A stretch of DNA of 64,000 nucleotides from UBA1444 sp964601085 (GTDB lineage Bacteria; Bacillota; Negativicutes; UBA1444): assembly GCA_964601085.1 (NCBI GenBank), contig CAZRLN010000001.1, positions 152,649-216,648 of the forward strand, given 5' to 3'. The notes beneath the pieces are model-generated. The model was given only the letters and a program-made list of their open reading frames with translations. It was not told the DNA's origin and did no database searches. Positions 14,900 to 23,927 of this stretch are shown here, in pieces. The stretch's first letter is position 1. Each line of letters starts with the position of its first letter. The translations under genes and the position numbers were made by a program.

Positions 14900-17800
14900 T
14901 TGCTTCTGAAAAAGTTCGAGGTCTTTGGCTTTAAATCATTCGCCGATAAGACCGAACTTGAGTTCAGCCCCGGAATCAACGCGATTGTCGGCCCGAACGG
15001 CAGCGGCAAGAGCAACTTGTCCGATGCAATTCGTTGGGCGTTGGGTGAACAAAGTATCCGGAATTTACGCGGCGCGAAAATGGAAGACGTAATTTTTTCG
15101 GGGACGACACAGCGGCGGCCGCTCGGCATTGCCGAAGTTTCGTTGACTTTTGACAACTATGACGCTTTATTGCCGCTCGACTTCGGTGAAGTGACCGTGA
15201 CCCGGCGGGTGTTTCGTTCCGGCGAAAGCGAGTATTATATCAATAAGTCGCACTGTCGGCTTAAAGACTTGCAGGAATTGTTGGCGGGGACCGGACTGGG
15301 TCGTGAATCCATGGCAGTGATCAGCCAAAATAAGATTGATGAAATTCTCAACAGCAAACCAGAAGAACGGCGGCTGCTGTTTGAGGAAGTCATTGGGATC
15401 GCCCGCTTCAAACAGCGCCGCAAAGACGCCGTGCGCAAGATGGAGGATACCGAGCAGAACCTCACCCGGGTGCGGGATATTCTCGCGGAAATTGAAACGC
15501 AAATTGAGCCTTTGCGGGAGAGCGCCGAGAAAACCAGCCGCTACAATAAACTGTATTCCCATTATGTGCAATGCAAAACCACGTTGTTTATCAATCGTTA
15601 CGATTTAGCCAGGGAACAGCTGATCCGCCTGGCGACGGAAGAAAAGAAGACGCTGGATGCCGCGATCGCCGCTTCGACCCAATTGTCGGTCGCCGAGAGT
15701 GAACGGGAATTGTTGGGCGCGGAGCTGGCCAATACGGATGAACAACTGCTTTACTACGACCGGGTGCTGGCGACGGGCAGCCTAGCGTTGCAAAAAGCGG
15801 ACAGCCGCCTGCAAGTCGGTAAGGAACGGTTGGAACACATTCAACAACGGCAGTTGCAACTGGCGAATGACGAAAAGGGGTTGGCGGAACGTCAGGAGTT
15901 CCTAGCCGGAACGCTGGCGGATTGTGAAGAAAAACTCATATCCCTGCAGATGGAAGAGGAAACACTGACCACAGAGCTGGCGTCGGCGACGACTCTACTG
16001 GAAACCAGAAATCAATCCATTAAAACATTGGAACGGCAGATCCATGAGGCGAGGGATCTGGTGTTTGACCAGTTGCAGGTAGTTGTGGACGAACGCAACA
16101 CCCTTCGTCAGGCGGAACGGGAATTCGAGAGATTGGAACAACAAAAAATCCGTCTGGACCGTGAGCTGCAAACGCTGACGGCGGAAGCGCAGGCTGCCGG
16201 CGAACTGTGTCAGTCCAAGGAAAGCGAGTATCAGAATTATTTGCGTCAGAGTGAGCATCTGGCGCAGACGCAAACGAAACTCACCAAAGAGCGGGATCAA
16301 CTGGAATCGGAACTGCGTCGGCAACAACAACAGGAAAAAGAACAGGCAAACCGGCGGCAGGAGATCCTTTCCAAACGCAAGGTACTGTCTTCCATGCAAA
16401 GCGCCTATGAGGGATTCAGTTTTGGCAGCCGGAATGTTCTCAAGAGTACCCAACCATGGCGGGAGAAGGTACTGGGAGCGGTAGCCCAGCTATTGCGCGT
16501 GCCAGATGCCTACGTGACGGCCATTGAAACGACGCTCGGCGCTGCGATGCAAAATATCGTGACGGAAGATGAGCAAACGGCAAAGGCGGCTGTGAATTTT
16601 CTCAAGGAAGGACGCCTGGGGCGGGCCACTTTTTTGCCGTTGGAGTCGATTCGGGCGCAAAGCGCCCGTGACTTTGAAACTGCGGCCGCCAAGGCGTCGG
16701 GAGCAGTCGGGTTAGCTTCGACATTGGTCGATACGGAGCCTCGTTACAAAATCCTCAAAGATATGCTTTTAGGGCGCACCGTTGTCGCCAAAGACTTGGA
16801 TGCGGCGTTGAAGTTATCGCGCGAAAGCGGGCAGCGCCTGCGTATCGTCACGCTGGACGGCGAACTGATTAATCCCGGCGGTTCCATAACCGGCGGCAGG
16901 TCGTCGCAGAAAGAACAGGGGTTCCTGAGCCGGCAAAATGAAATCGATGAATTGACCCGTGATTTGAGTCGCGTGGAGCAACAGCTGGCCAATATTTCCG
17001 GTATTCTCCAGCAAATAACGGACAAGATTGCCGCCAATGAAACACAAGCAAAAGAAAACCGCGAGGGTCAGAGTCAGGCAGAGTTGCAGAAAAACGACAT
17101 TGGGCGCGGGTTAATCCGGTGGCGGCAAGACGAGGAACGGCTCCGGCTGGCGATGGACACTTGCCGCAATGAAATCCTTCAGGCAGGCATCCAGTCGGAG
17201 GAGCAAACCCGGCTAGCGGAAGCAACCCGGCAGCGGCTGGAGTCATTGCGTGAGCAGGAAATCCGCAACAAAGACCGGATTGACGAATGGCAGTTGGAAC
17301 TGACGCAAACACAAACGGCGCGGGATGAGCAGGACAAGAAAGTAACTGCATTGAAAATCCGGCAAAATGATTTCCGACATCGCCGGGAAAACGCCGTAGC
17401 GGACCAAAGCCGTCAGGCGCAGGAACGGGATCGGATTGATCAGCAATGGCAACAGTTGCGACAGGAAGCCGACAAAGTCGCCGGACAGAGGGACGAAACC
17501 GAATGGGAATTGAAGGACGCTGCATTTGAACGGCAGGATTTGTCGGAAAAGAATGAACGGTATCGGGTTTTCCGCAATGATCTGTACACGGCCAAAATGC
17601 AGCTGGTAGCCGAAGCCCAGAAGATGGATCGGGTTTTGCGTGATCTCAAGCGACGCTGCCATGACTTGGAAGAGGCGCTTCACACGACACAGTTGGAGTT
17701 TGCCAAATACGAGTTTGAGGTGAAGAGTTGCCAGGAACAGATCGAAACCCAGTACAACAGCACGTTGGCGGAAGCTGCCAAAAACCGGATTCAGGCGCCG

Positions 17801-18493
17801 GTCACCGAGATTGAAGCCCAGGCCCGGCAGTGCGAACGCGAAATACAGGAGATCGGCCCGGTGAACCCAACGGCAGTCGAGGAATACCGTCGAACAGCGG
17901 ACCGATATGAGTTCCTGCAATCCCAGGCGACGGATCTGGATGCCGCGGTCAAGTCTCTGCGCCAGATTATCGAGGATATTGATCGAACCATGGCAGAACG
18001 TTTCACAGCAGGGTTTGCCGAGATCAATACGCATTTCAGCGATATTTTTGTCCGTTTGTTCGGTGGCGGCAGTGCGATGCTGGAGTTGTCGGCGGCGGAA
18101 AACGTGTTGGAATCCGGAGTAGAGATTTTCGTCCAACCGCCGGGAAAACGCCGGCAAAACCTGGCGCTGCTTTCCGGCGGCGAACGCGCTCTCACCGTGA
18201 TATCCATCTTATTTGCATTTCTCGCTTATCGCCCGGCTCCGTTCTGCGTGGTCGATGAAATTGATTCGGCATTGGATGAAGCGAATGTCCGCCGTTTCAG
18301 CGAATTTTTGACCGAGTATTCAAAGCGCAGTCAGTTTATCGTCGTAACGCATCGCAAGGGAACGATGGAAGCGGCGGATATATTGCACGGCGTAACGATG
18401 GAAGATTCCGGCGTGTCCCGTCTGGTATCCGTGAAATTTACGGAGGACGGGAAGCCTAAAGAAGAGGAGCGAATGATGCGTGGGACTATTTGA
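14900..18493 (+). CDS. smc: Chromosome segregation/condensation ATPase SMC
   Basis: At 1197 residues this is a full-length SMC. The N-terminal head has KKFEVFGFKSFADKT and Walker A GPNGSGKSN (~33-41). Two long coiled coils (about 170-500 and 690-1000) flank a hinge around 515-680 containing GAVAQLLRVPD and GGSITGGR. The C-terminal head carries the ABC signature LLSGGERALT and Walker B CVVDEIDSALDEANV. SMC with ScpA/ScpB loads at origins and extrudes loops to resolve sister chromosomes. The start is TTG 14900 behind GGATGTGATGG; LLKKFEVFGFK fits the family. It overlaps ftsY by 14 bases. Confidence 0.97.
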   Translation: MLLKKFEVFGFKSFADKTELEFSPGINAIVGPNGSGKSNLSDAIRWALGEQSIRNLRGAKMEDVIFSGTTQRRPLGIAEVSLTFDNYDALLPLDFGEVTVTRRVFRSGESEYYINKSHCRLKDLQELLAGTGLGRESMAVISQNKIDEILNSKPEERRLLFEEVIGIARFKQRRKDAVRKMEDTEQNLTRVRDILAEIETQIEPLRESAEKTSRYNKLYSHYVQCKTTLFINRYDLAREQLIRLATEEKKTLDAAIAASTQLSVAESERELLGAELANTDEQLLYYDRVLATGSLALQKADSRLQVGKERLEHIQQRQLQLANDEKGLAERQEFLAGTLADCEEKLISLQMEEETLTTELASATTLLETRNQSIKTLERQIHEARDLVFDQLQVVVDERNTLRQAEREFERLEQQKIRLDRELQTLTAEAQAAGELCQSKESEYQNYLRQSEHLAQTQTKLTKERDQLESELRRQQQQEKEQANRRQEILSKRKVLSSMQSAYEGFSFGSRNVLKSTQPWREKVLGAVAQLLRVPDAYVTAIETTLGAAMQNIVTEDEQTAKAAVNFLKEGRLGRATFLPLESIRAQSARDFETAAAKASGAVGLASTLVDTEPRYKILKDMLLGRTVVAKDLDAALKLSRESGQRLRIVTLDGELINPGGSITGGRSSQKEQGFLSRQNEIDELTRDLSRVEQQLANISGILQQITDKIAANETQAKENREGQSQAELQKNDIGRGLIRWRQDEERLRLAMDTCRNEILQAGIQSEEQTRLAEATRQRLESLREQEIRNKDRIDEWQLELTQTQTARDEQDKKVTALKIRQNDFRHRRENAVADQSRQAQERDRIDQQWQQLRQEADKVAGQRDETEWELKDAAFERQDLSEKNERYRVFRNDLYTAKMQLVAEAQKMDRVLRDLKRRCHDLEEALHTTQLEFAKYEFEVKSCQEQIETQYNSTLAEAAKNRIQAPVTEIEAQARQCEREIQEIGPVNPTAVEEYRRTADRYEFLQSQATDLDAAVKSLRQIIEDIDRTMAERFTAGFAEINTHFSDIFVRLFGGGSAMLELSAAENVLESGVEIFVQPPGKRRQNLALLSGGERALTVISILFAFLAYRPAPFCVVDEIDSALDEANVRRFSEFLTEYSKRSQFIVVTHRKGTMEAADILHGVTMEDSGVSRLVSVKFTEDGKPKEEERMMRGTI

Positions 18494-19394
18494 TTCTTTA
18501 AAAAACAGCCTGGAGAAGAGCCGGCGGAGTCTGGCGGAAAAACTTACCACTCTAATTGGGGCCGCTTCGGCATTGGATGATGATTTCTACGACGATTTGG
18601 AAGCAACTCTGATCATGTCGGACACTGGCGCTGGCGTTGCCAGTCGCCTGATTGCATCGATTCGGAAGATTGCTTCCGCCAAGGGAATTCAGACTCCCGC
18701 CGAATTATTGCCGGTCCTCGAGCAGGAGATCGCCGCCCTGATGCAGGGGAAGGACCCGATTGCGATTGTGCCGGGTCAAACCCATGTTATCCTGATTGTG
18801 GGGGTCAACGGTTCAGGCAAGACAACTTCCATCGGCAAACTGGCCCACTACTACAAAAACCAAGGAAAAACCGTGCTATTGGCCGCAGCGGACACGTTCC
18901 GCGCTGCGGCCGGCGAACAGTTGACTCTTTGGGCAGAGCGCACCGGTGTTGACATTGTTTGCCACACTGAAGGCTCGGATCCGGCAGCGGTGGTCTATGA
19001 TGCGGTTTTGGCAGCCAAGGCCCGGAAAATAGATATTCTGCTTGTGGATACGGCTGGTCGCCTTCATACCAAGGCCAATTTGATGGAAGAACTGAAAAAA
19101 ATCCGTCGGGTCATTCAGCGGGAGTTACCGGATGCTCCCCAGGAAACCTTGCTGGTGCTGGATGCCGTTACCGGTCAGAATGCTTTGCATCAGGCCAAGA
19201 TTTTTAACGAAGCGACGGAACTGACCGGCGTCATCCTGACGAAACTGGAAGGCACGGCCAAAGGCGGATTTGCGATCTCGATCCGGACGGAGCTGGGCGT
19301 TCCGGTTCGCTGGGTGGGACTGGGTGAACAAAAAGCCGATTTCGCGCCCTTTGACGCCGTTACGTATGCCCATGCCCTGCTCAATGAAAAATAA
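18480..19394 (+). CDS. ftsY: Signal recognition particle receptor FtsY
   Basis: The 304-residue GTPase docks Ffh-ribosome complexes at the membrane. It starts GLFDSLKNSLEKSRR, whose amphipathic helix binds membrane, then the N domain, the G1 loop GVNGSGKTTSIGKLA (~109), ADTFRAAAGEQL, DTAGRLHTKANLMEEL and TKLEGTAKGG. There is no long acidic A domain as in E. coli, which is normal for Firmicutes. It starts at GTG 18480 within smc. The partner ffh is about 2.6 kb downstream. Confidence 0.97.
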   Translation: MGLFDSLKNSLEKSRRSLAEKLTTLIGAASALDDDFYDDLEATLIMSDTGAGVASRLIASIRKIASAKGIQTPAELLPVLEQEIAALMQGKDPIAIVPGQTHVILIVGVNGSGKTTSIGKLAHYYKNQGKTVLLAAADTFRAAAGEQLTLWAERTGVDIVCHTEGSDPAAVVYDAVLAAKARKIDILLVDTAGRLHTKANLMEELKKIRRVIQRELPDAPQETLLVLDAVTGQNALHQAKIFNEATELTGVILTKLEGTAKGGFAISIRTELGVPVRWVGLGEQKADFAPFDAVTYAHALLNEK

Positions 19395-19396
19395 AT

Positions 19397-19437
19397 GAAA
19401 GCTCCCTTCGGTTTTGACTGGGGGGAGTTTCGTTTTT
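19397..19437 (+). terminator. Rho-independent terminator after ftsY
   Basis: GAAA-G-CTCCC and GGGAG-TTTC pair (nine pairs, one bulged G) across a 16-base loop and are followed by GTTTTT. It begins just after the ftsY stop and ends the smc-ftsY transcript. Confidence 0.75.
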
Positions 19438-19469
19438 CCAATTCATAATATAAAAGCTGGAGGTGTGCT

Positions 19470-20081
19470 ATGACCAAAAAGATTGGCGTCATTGCCATAT
19501 TCGCAATCCTATTGCTTTTTGTCAGCGGCATGCGGGAATTCGCTTCTGTGGCCCACGCGGAATCCGGTGGCGCGTTACAGGTCGCCGGAATTGGTTCGTT
19601 TCCCCTGCCAGATTGGCTGGAGGCCAAAGCGGCCAAAGGATTGGAAAATCAGCCGAATGCCGGCATGCAATATGATTTGGTCGGTTTTTCCAAAGATACC
19701 TGGCATTATGCACGATTGGTCGCCTATAAAATGGATCAGAATTTGGGAGTCGCCTCGCTGCTGTTTGGCGTGGCCGAAGCAAATCCCCAAGTGTTGGGCG
19801 AATTGGCTCGGCCGCTTTTGGAGAAGAGTCTGGCGGATAACGGCGGTAAAATTCTGGAGTGGTTGCCGGCAAAAAAAGCGCCGCTGGGTGGACGCAATGT
19901 GCCCTCGATAACGGCGCGGCTGATAATGACCGACAAGGTGCCGCTACCGATGACGGCGACCGTATATGTTTTTCTGCATCAGGACCGATTGTTTGCTGTG
20001 GGGTTGTTTTCACCGGACAGCGACCGGCAGTTCTGGGCGCAACAATTTCGTCAGATGGCTGCGGATTTGAAGTGGAATTAG
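19470..20081 (+). CDS. Secreted protein of unknown function
   Basis: I do not recognise the family. The 203-residue protein has a clear signal peptide: KK, a hydrophobic run IGVIAIFAILLLFVSG, and a likely AHA-ES cleavage near residue 31. The mature part has GSFPLPDWLEAKAAKG, a middle region with alternating hydrophobics, and a C-terminal strand-rich stretch (TATVYVFLHQDRLFAVGLF). There are no cysteines in the mature part and no catalytic motif I can name. GGAGGTG precedes ATG 19470. It lies between the ftsY terminator and an amidohydrolase gene with a 70-base gap, so it may share that transcript. Confidence 0.72.
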   Translation: MTKKIGVIAIFAILLLFVSGMREFASVAHAESGGALQVAGIGSFPLPDWLEAKAAKGLENQPNAGMQYDLVGFSKDTWHYARLVAYKMDQNLGVASLLFGVAEANPQVLGELARPLLEKSLADNGGKILEWLPAKKAPLGGRNVPSITARLIMTDKVPLPMTATVYVFLHQDRLFAVGLFSPDSDRQFWAQQFRQMAADLKWN

Positions 20082-20151
20082 TGCTAAATGAAAATATTCT
20101 GAAACGTAATGAATACGCTTTTCGGCCGAATTTGTGAACGGGAGAGATATT

Positions 20152-21405
20152 ATGCGGATTCAAGCCAATATTCAGCGGATTCAGCGGGACATCGAAGCCC
20201 TGGCGCAATTCACCGCTTCGCCTGGCGCGGGGGTAACACGTTTTTCATTTACTGCCGAAGATCGGCAGGCGCGGGAATATATAAAAAGCCAAATGGCGGC
20301 GAGCCATTTGACAGTGTACGAAGATGCAGCCGGAACGATCGTCGGTCGCCGGGAAGGAAGCCGAACAGCCGCTCCGGCTGTCATGATCGGTTCGCATTTT
20401 GATTCGGTAAAAAACGGCGGTCCATTTGACGGGCCGGCCGGTGTCGTAGCTGCCCTGGAGATTGCCCGGATACTCGATGAGAATCGGATCGCCACTGAGT
20501 ATCCGCTGGAATTCATTGCGATGATTGAAGAAGAAGGCGGGCGATTCGGCGCCGGTTTGTTTGGCAGCCGGGCGATGGCAGGGAAAATCCCGCCAGATGA
20601 ATTGCTAAATTTTCATGATGATGCGGGAATTTCCGTTGCCAGAGCGATGCAAGACTTCGGATTGAAACCTGAAGCCCTATTGTCAACGGTCCGCAGTCCG
20701 GATCAACTCAAAGCCTTTTTGGAATTGCATATTGAACAGGGACCGATCCTAGAAAAGACAGGAACCGATGTCGGTCTGGTGGAAACAGTAGTCGGAATCG
20801 AGCAGTGGGAGATTGAAATCCAGGGCCGGCCGGACCATGCGGGAACGACGCCCATGAACATGCGGGCGGATGCGTTGGTGGCAGCGGCCGATGTCATTAA
20901 GCAAATCTATAATCTGGCGTCCCGGTCGGAGGCGGGTACGGTGGCGACTGTCGGGAAGTTACAGGTTTCACCGGGCGCGGGCAACATCGTTCCCGGTAAA
21001 GCGATATTTACTGTGGATATTCGTTCTGATAATGCAACCGAAATTCAGCAACTTAACGAAGCGATCAAAGTCGTTCTTTCCAGGTTGGCCACGGAATATC
21101 CGGGCATTTCGACCCGTATGGCGCCGGTGTTGTCCATTGATCCCACTCCATTATCCAGCGCTATTCTTCAACTGTTCGAGGATGAAGCCGCTATCGGCGG
21201 AATCACTTCGCGTCGGATGCGAAGCGGCGCCGGCCACGACGCCATGGTTATGGCTTCCCTTACCGAGGTTGGGCTGGTTTTTGTACCGAGTCGTGATGGG
21301 CGAAGTCATTGCCCGGAAGAATGGACCGACTATCAGAAATTGAAGAAAGGTGTGGACTTACTTTTACAGGTTGCATTGCGACTGGCAGTGACGGATTATT
21401 CTTGA
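20152..21405 (+). CDS. M20-family Zn-dependent amidohydrolase (allantoate/N-carbamoyl-L-amino acid hydrolase type)
   Basis: The 417-residue enzyme has the M20 amidase metal and substrate motifs: GSHFDSVKNGGPFDG (His and bridging Asp), IEEEGGRFG (Glu pair), ELHIEQGPILEKTG, the dimerisation-domain GRPDHAGTTPMNMR and the C-terminal metal region RSGAGHDAMVMA. This is the hydantoinase/carbamoylase branch that hydrolyses ureido or carbamoyl groups from allantoate, ureidoglycine or N-carbamoyl amino acids. The substrate cannot be decided, as no purine or hydantoin genes are nearby. ATG 20152 follows GGGAG with seven-base spacing; an upstream in-frame ATG (20134) lacks a site. Confidence 0.9.
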   Translation: MRIQANIQRIQRDIEALAQFTASPGAGVTRFSFTAEDRQAREYIKSQMAASHLTVYEDAAGTIVGRREGSRTAAPAVMIGSHFDSVKNGGPFDGPAGVVAALEIARILDENRIATEYPLEFIAMIEEEGGRFGAGLFGSRAMAGKIPPDELLNFHDDAGISVARAMQDFGLKPEALLSTVRSPDQLKAFLELHIEQGPILEKTGTDVGLVETVVGIEQWEIEIQGRPDHAGTTPMNMRADALVAAADVIKQIYNLASRSEAGTVATVGKLQVSPGAGNIVPGKAIFTVDIRSDNATEIQQLNEAIKVVLSRLATEYPGISTRMAPVLSIDPTPLSSAILQLFEDEAAIGGITSRRMRSGAGHDAMVMASLTEVGLVFVPSRDGRSHCPEEWTDYQKLKKGVDLLLQVALRLAVTDYS

Positions 21406-21530
21406 AGCAACTACGTGATGGATCGAATGAACCGGGCATCCAATTGATAAAATACCTTGAATAATACCTAATAAGATTTTGGTACCGCTATAATTATTGC
21501 CTTTGGACTGTAATTAGTTAATGTTTTCAG

Positions 21531-21557
21531 CCGAAATGATCTTGAAAGATCTTTCGG
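21531..21557 (+). other. Hairpin in the amidohydrolase-ylxM gap
   Basis: CCGAAATGATC (21531-21541) pairs with GATCTTTCGG (21548-21557) with one bulged base and a six-base loop. Only a weak T run (CCTTT) follows. It may be an inefficient terminator. The rest of this 229-base gap holds the ylxM promoter at its right end and nothing else I can name. Confidence 0.5.
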
Positions 21558-21599
21558 AGTCCTTTAGCGAAGACAAAAGAAACTGTAAAGGTTAATGGC

Positions 21600-21628
21600 T
21601 TGACACTGTGCGGGAGATGCCGTATAAT
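21600..21628 (+). promoter_or_regulatory. Consensus sigma-A promoter of the ylxM-ffh operon
   Basis: TTGACA (21600-21605) and TATAAT (21623-21628) lie exactly 17 bases apart, both perfect. The predicted transcription start, about seven bases past the -10, falls at 21634-21636, on the ylxM ATG (21635). The message would be leaderless. Confidence 0.9.
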
Positions 21629-21634
21629 CGATTC

Positions 21635-21994
21635 ATGATTGAAAAGATGATCCGGGTTGGGCAACTGTATGATGCTTATGGCGCGTTGTTGACGGAACGT
21701 CAGCGAAAATGCCTGGAACTTCATTTCCTGCAAGATTGGTCGTTGGGCGAAATTGCCGCCGAGTTTGGCGTTTCCCGACAGGCTGTCAACGATATTTTGC
21801 GCCGTTCCGAAGAAACATTGGAAGAATACGAGCTGGCGTTGAACCTGCTGAAACAGGAAACGCAGCGAACGGTGAGACTGCAGATGGCCAGAAACCTGCT
21901 GGCGGAATCGCTTCGGGAGAATCCGTCAGAAAAAGTGATTCAGGCATTGACAGAAATCAATTCAATTCTTGAACAAGAGGTGGGACCGAAATAG
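21635..21994 (+). CDS. ylxM: YlxM-type HTH protein, SRP-associated
   Basis: The 119-residue protein has a sigma-70 region 4-like helix-turn-helix (WSLGEIAAEFGVSRQAVNDILRR) and the YlxM N-terminal pattern IEKMIRVGQLYDAYGALLTERQ. The family stimulates or accompanies the SRP GTPase in Firmicutes and is always next to ffh. An in-frame start at 21608 would lie inside the promoter, so ATG 21635 is chosen; it aligns with relatives and coincides with the predicted transcription start, with no ribosome site upstream. The stop overlaps the ffh GTG by one base. Confidence 0.9.
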   Translation: MIEKMIRVGQLYDAYGALLTERQRKCLELHFLQDWSLGEIAAEFGVSRQAVNDILRRSEETLEEYELALNLLKQETQRTVRLQMARNLLAESLRENPSEKVIQALTEINSILEQEVGPK

Positions 21995-23352
21995 TGTTGT
22001 TTTCAGGGTTAGCGGATCGATTACAGGGAATCTTTAAAAACCTGCGGGGTCGGGGTCGTTTATCCGAGTCCGATGTGAATGAATGTTTGCGGGAAATCCG
22101 CTTGGCTTTGCTCGAGGCCGATGTTAACTTCAAGGTCGTCAAGGATTTTGTCGCCAAGGTAAAGGCGCGGGCTGTCGGCCATGATGTTTTGGAAAGTCTC
22201 AATCCGGCGCAGCAGGTTGTCAAGATCGTTTATGAAGAATTAACCGAGATGATGGGCGGAGCTCAGCGGGGAATAGCGATGGCTTCGGAGCCGCCGACGG
22301 TCATCATGATGGTTGGTTTACAGGGTTCCGGAAAAACAACGACCGCCGCGAAACTGGCGCGTCAGTTTGCCAAACAGGGCAAACGTCCGTTACTGGTCGC
22401 CGCGGATTTGTATCGCCCGGCGGCGGTGCAGCAGTTGCAGACACTTGGCAAGCAACTGGACATTCCGGTCTTGGCCGTGGCGGGGGAAACCAATCCTCTG
22501 ACCGTTGTCCGTTCCATCCGTGAAACCGCGCTGTCGCAGCTGCGCGACGTGGTCATCATCGATACTGCGGGACGCCTGCACGTCGACACAGCGATGATGG
22601 AAGAACTGACCAATATCAAAAGTCTGGTGAAACCGCACGAAATATTATTGGTTGTTGATGCCATGACCGGTCAGGATGCGGTCAATGTGGCGGAGAACTT
22701 CCATGGGATCGTGGGAATCGACGGTGTGATTTTGACGAAAATGGACGGCGATGCCCGTGGCGGCGCCGCGCTTTCCGTCAGAGCGGTCACCGGTCGTCCG
22801 ATCAAGTATGTTGGCAGCGGCGAGAAAGTCGAAAATTTGGAACCGTTCTATCCGGATCGCATGGCATCCCGAATTCTGGGGATGGGGGACATGCTGAGCC
22901 TGATCGAAAAAGCGCAGGAAACCTTTGACAAAGACAAAGCTCTGGCCATGCAGCAAAAACTGAGCAAGAACGAGTTCACGCTGGATGATTTTCTGTCGCA
23001 GATGCAATCGATCCGAAAAATGGGGTCCTTCGAACAGTTGTTGGGCATGATTCCGGGATTAGGCGGCAAAATGAAACAGATTCAGGACATGCAGATCGAT
23101 GAAAAGGACTTTAAGCGGATTGAGGCCATTATTCAGTCCATGACGAAAAAGGAACGTCGAGACCCGTCCATTGTGAACGGAAGCCGACGTAAACGCATTG
23201 CTGATGGCAGCGGTTCCCGGGTACAGGATGTGAACCGATTGTTGAAACAGTTTATGGAAGCCCGGAAAATGATGAAGAAAATGCAGGGAATGCAGGGAAT
23301 GCAGAAACTTGGCCAGAAGATGTCAGGATTCCGGCTGCCGTTCGGTCGCTGA
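21994..23352 (+). CDS. ffh: Signal recognition particle protein Ffh (SRP54)
   Basis: The 452-residue GTPase pairs with FtsY to target nascent membrane and secreted proteins. N domain FSGLADRLQGIFKNLRG; G-domain loops GLQGSGKTTTAAKLA (~107), ADLYRPAAVQQL, DTAGRLHVDTAMMEEL and TKMDGDARGGAAL. The methionine-rich M domain has SIVNGSRRKRIADGSGS for 4.5S/6S RNA binding and ends in MQGMQGMQ repeats. It begins at GTG 21994 behind AGAGGTGGG inside ylxM. Its partner SRP RNA is not visible in the window. Confidence 0.98.
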   Translation: MLFSGLADRLQGIFKNLRGRGRLSESDVNECLREIRLALLEADVNFKVVKDFVAKVKARAVGHDVLESLNPAQQVVKIVYEELTEMMGGAQRGIAMASEPPTVIMMVGLQGSGKTTTAAKLARQFAKQGKRPLLVAADLYRPAAVQQLQTLGKQLDIPVLAVAGETNPLTVVRSIRETALSQLRDVVIIDTAGRLHVDTAMMEELTNIKSLVKPHEILLVVDAMTGQDAVNVAENFHGIVGIDGVILTKMDGDARGGAALSVRAVTGRPIKYVGSGEKVENLEPFYPDRMASRILGMGDMLSLIEKAQETFDKDKALAMQQKLSKNEFTLDDFLSQMQSIRKMGSFEQLLGMIPGLGGKMKQIQDMQIDEKDFKRIEAIIQSMTKKERRDPSIVNGSRRKRIADGSGSRVQDVNRLLKQFMEARKMMKKMQGMQGMQKLGQKMSGFRLPFGR

Positions 23353-23406
23353 GAATGTTGCATTGATAAAAACCTACCGGTTGATTATGAAAAGGAGGTG
23401 AAAAAT

Positions 23407-23691
23407 ATGGCAGTAAAAATTCGTTTACGTCGCATGGGTGGTAAGAAAGATTCTTTTTTCCGTATCGTGGTGGCGGATTCCCGTTCACCGCGCGACGGCC
23501 GTTTCATTGAGTCCATCGGCTATTATGATCCGACGACGGAGCCGGCGATTGTGAAACTGGATGAAGAAAAGGCTCTGGAGTGGATGGCTAAAGGGGCTCA
23601 GGTTACAGACACCGTCAAAGATCTTCTGCATAAGGCGGGAGCCATGCAAAAAATTGCGGAACAGAAACAACAAGCCCGGAAGGAGGGCTAA
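23407..23691 (+). CDS. rpsP: Small ribosomal subunit protein bS16
   Basis: The 94-residue protein begins AVKIRLRRMGGKKDSFFRIVVADSR with small family variation and contains DGRFIESIGYYDP, both diagnostic of bS16. It binds 16S rRNA early in 30S assembly. AAAGGAGGTGA (23391-23401) precedes ATG 23407; an in-frame GTG at 23398 is part of that site. It is in the standard order ffh-rpsP-khpA-ylqD-rimM-trmD-rplS. Confidence 0.98.
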   Translation: MAVKIRLRRMGGKKDSFFRIVVADSRSPRDGRFIESIGYYDPTTEPAIVKLDEEKALEWMAKGAQVTDTVKDLLHKAGAMQKIAEQKQQARKEG

Positions 23692-23696
23692 CCGGC

Positions 23697-23927
23697 GTGA
23701 AGGAACTCATTGAACTGCTGGTTCGGTCACTGGTAAAGAACCCGGATCAAGTCTGCGTCGCCGAGCGCGAGGAAAACGACACCTGGATTTATGAAGTAAC
23801 CGTTGCGCAGGAAGACATGGGCAAAGTAATCGGTAAACAAGGTCGCATCGCCAAAGCGATCCGGACCGTCGCCAAAGCGGCGGCGACCCGCGAGAACCGC
23901 AGGGTGATGGTGGAGATTGTCGGATGA
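23697..23927 (+). CDS. khpA: KH-domain RNA-binding protein KhpA (YlqC)
   Basis: A 76-residue single KH domain: KELIELLVRSLVKNPDQV, then the GxxG loop in MGKVIGKQGRIAKAIRTV (Gly-Lys-Gln-Gly). KhpA, usually with KhpB/Jag, binds RNA and influences cell length and translation in Firmicutes. GTG 23697 follows AAGGAGGG by nine bases. Its stop overlaps the ylqD ATG by four bases, indicating coupled translation. Confidence 0.95.
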   Translation: MKELIELLVRSLVKNPDQVCVAEREENDTWIYEVTVAQEDMGKVIGKQGRIAKAIRTVAKAAATRENRRVMVEIVG

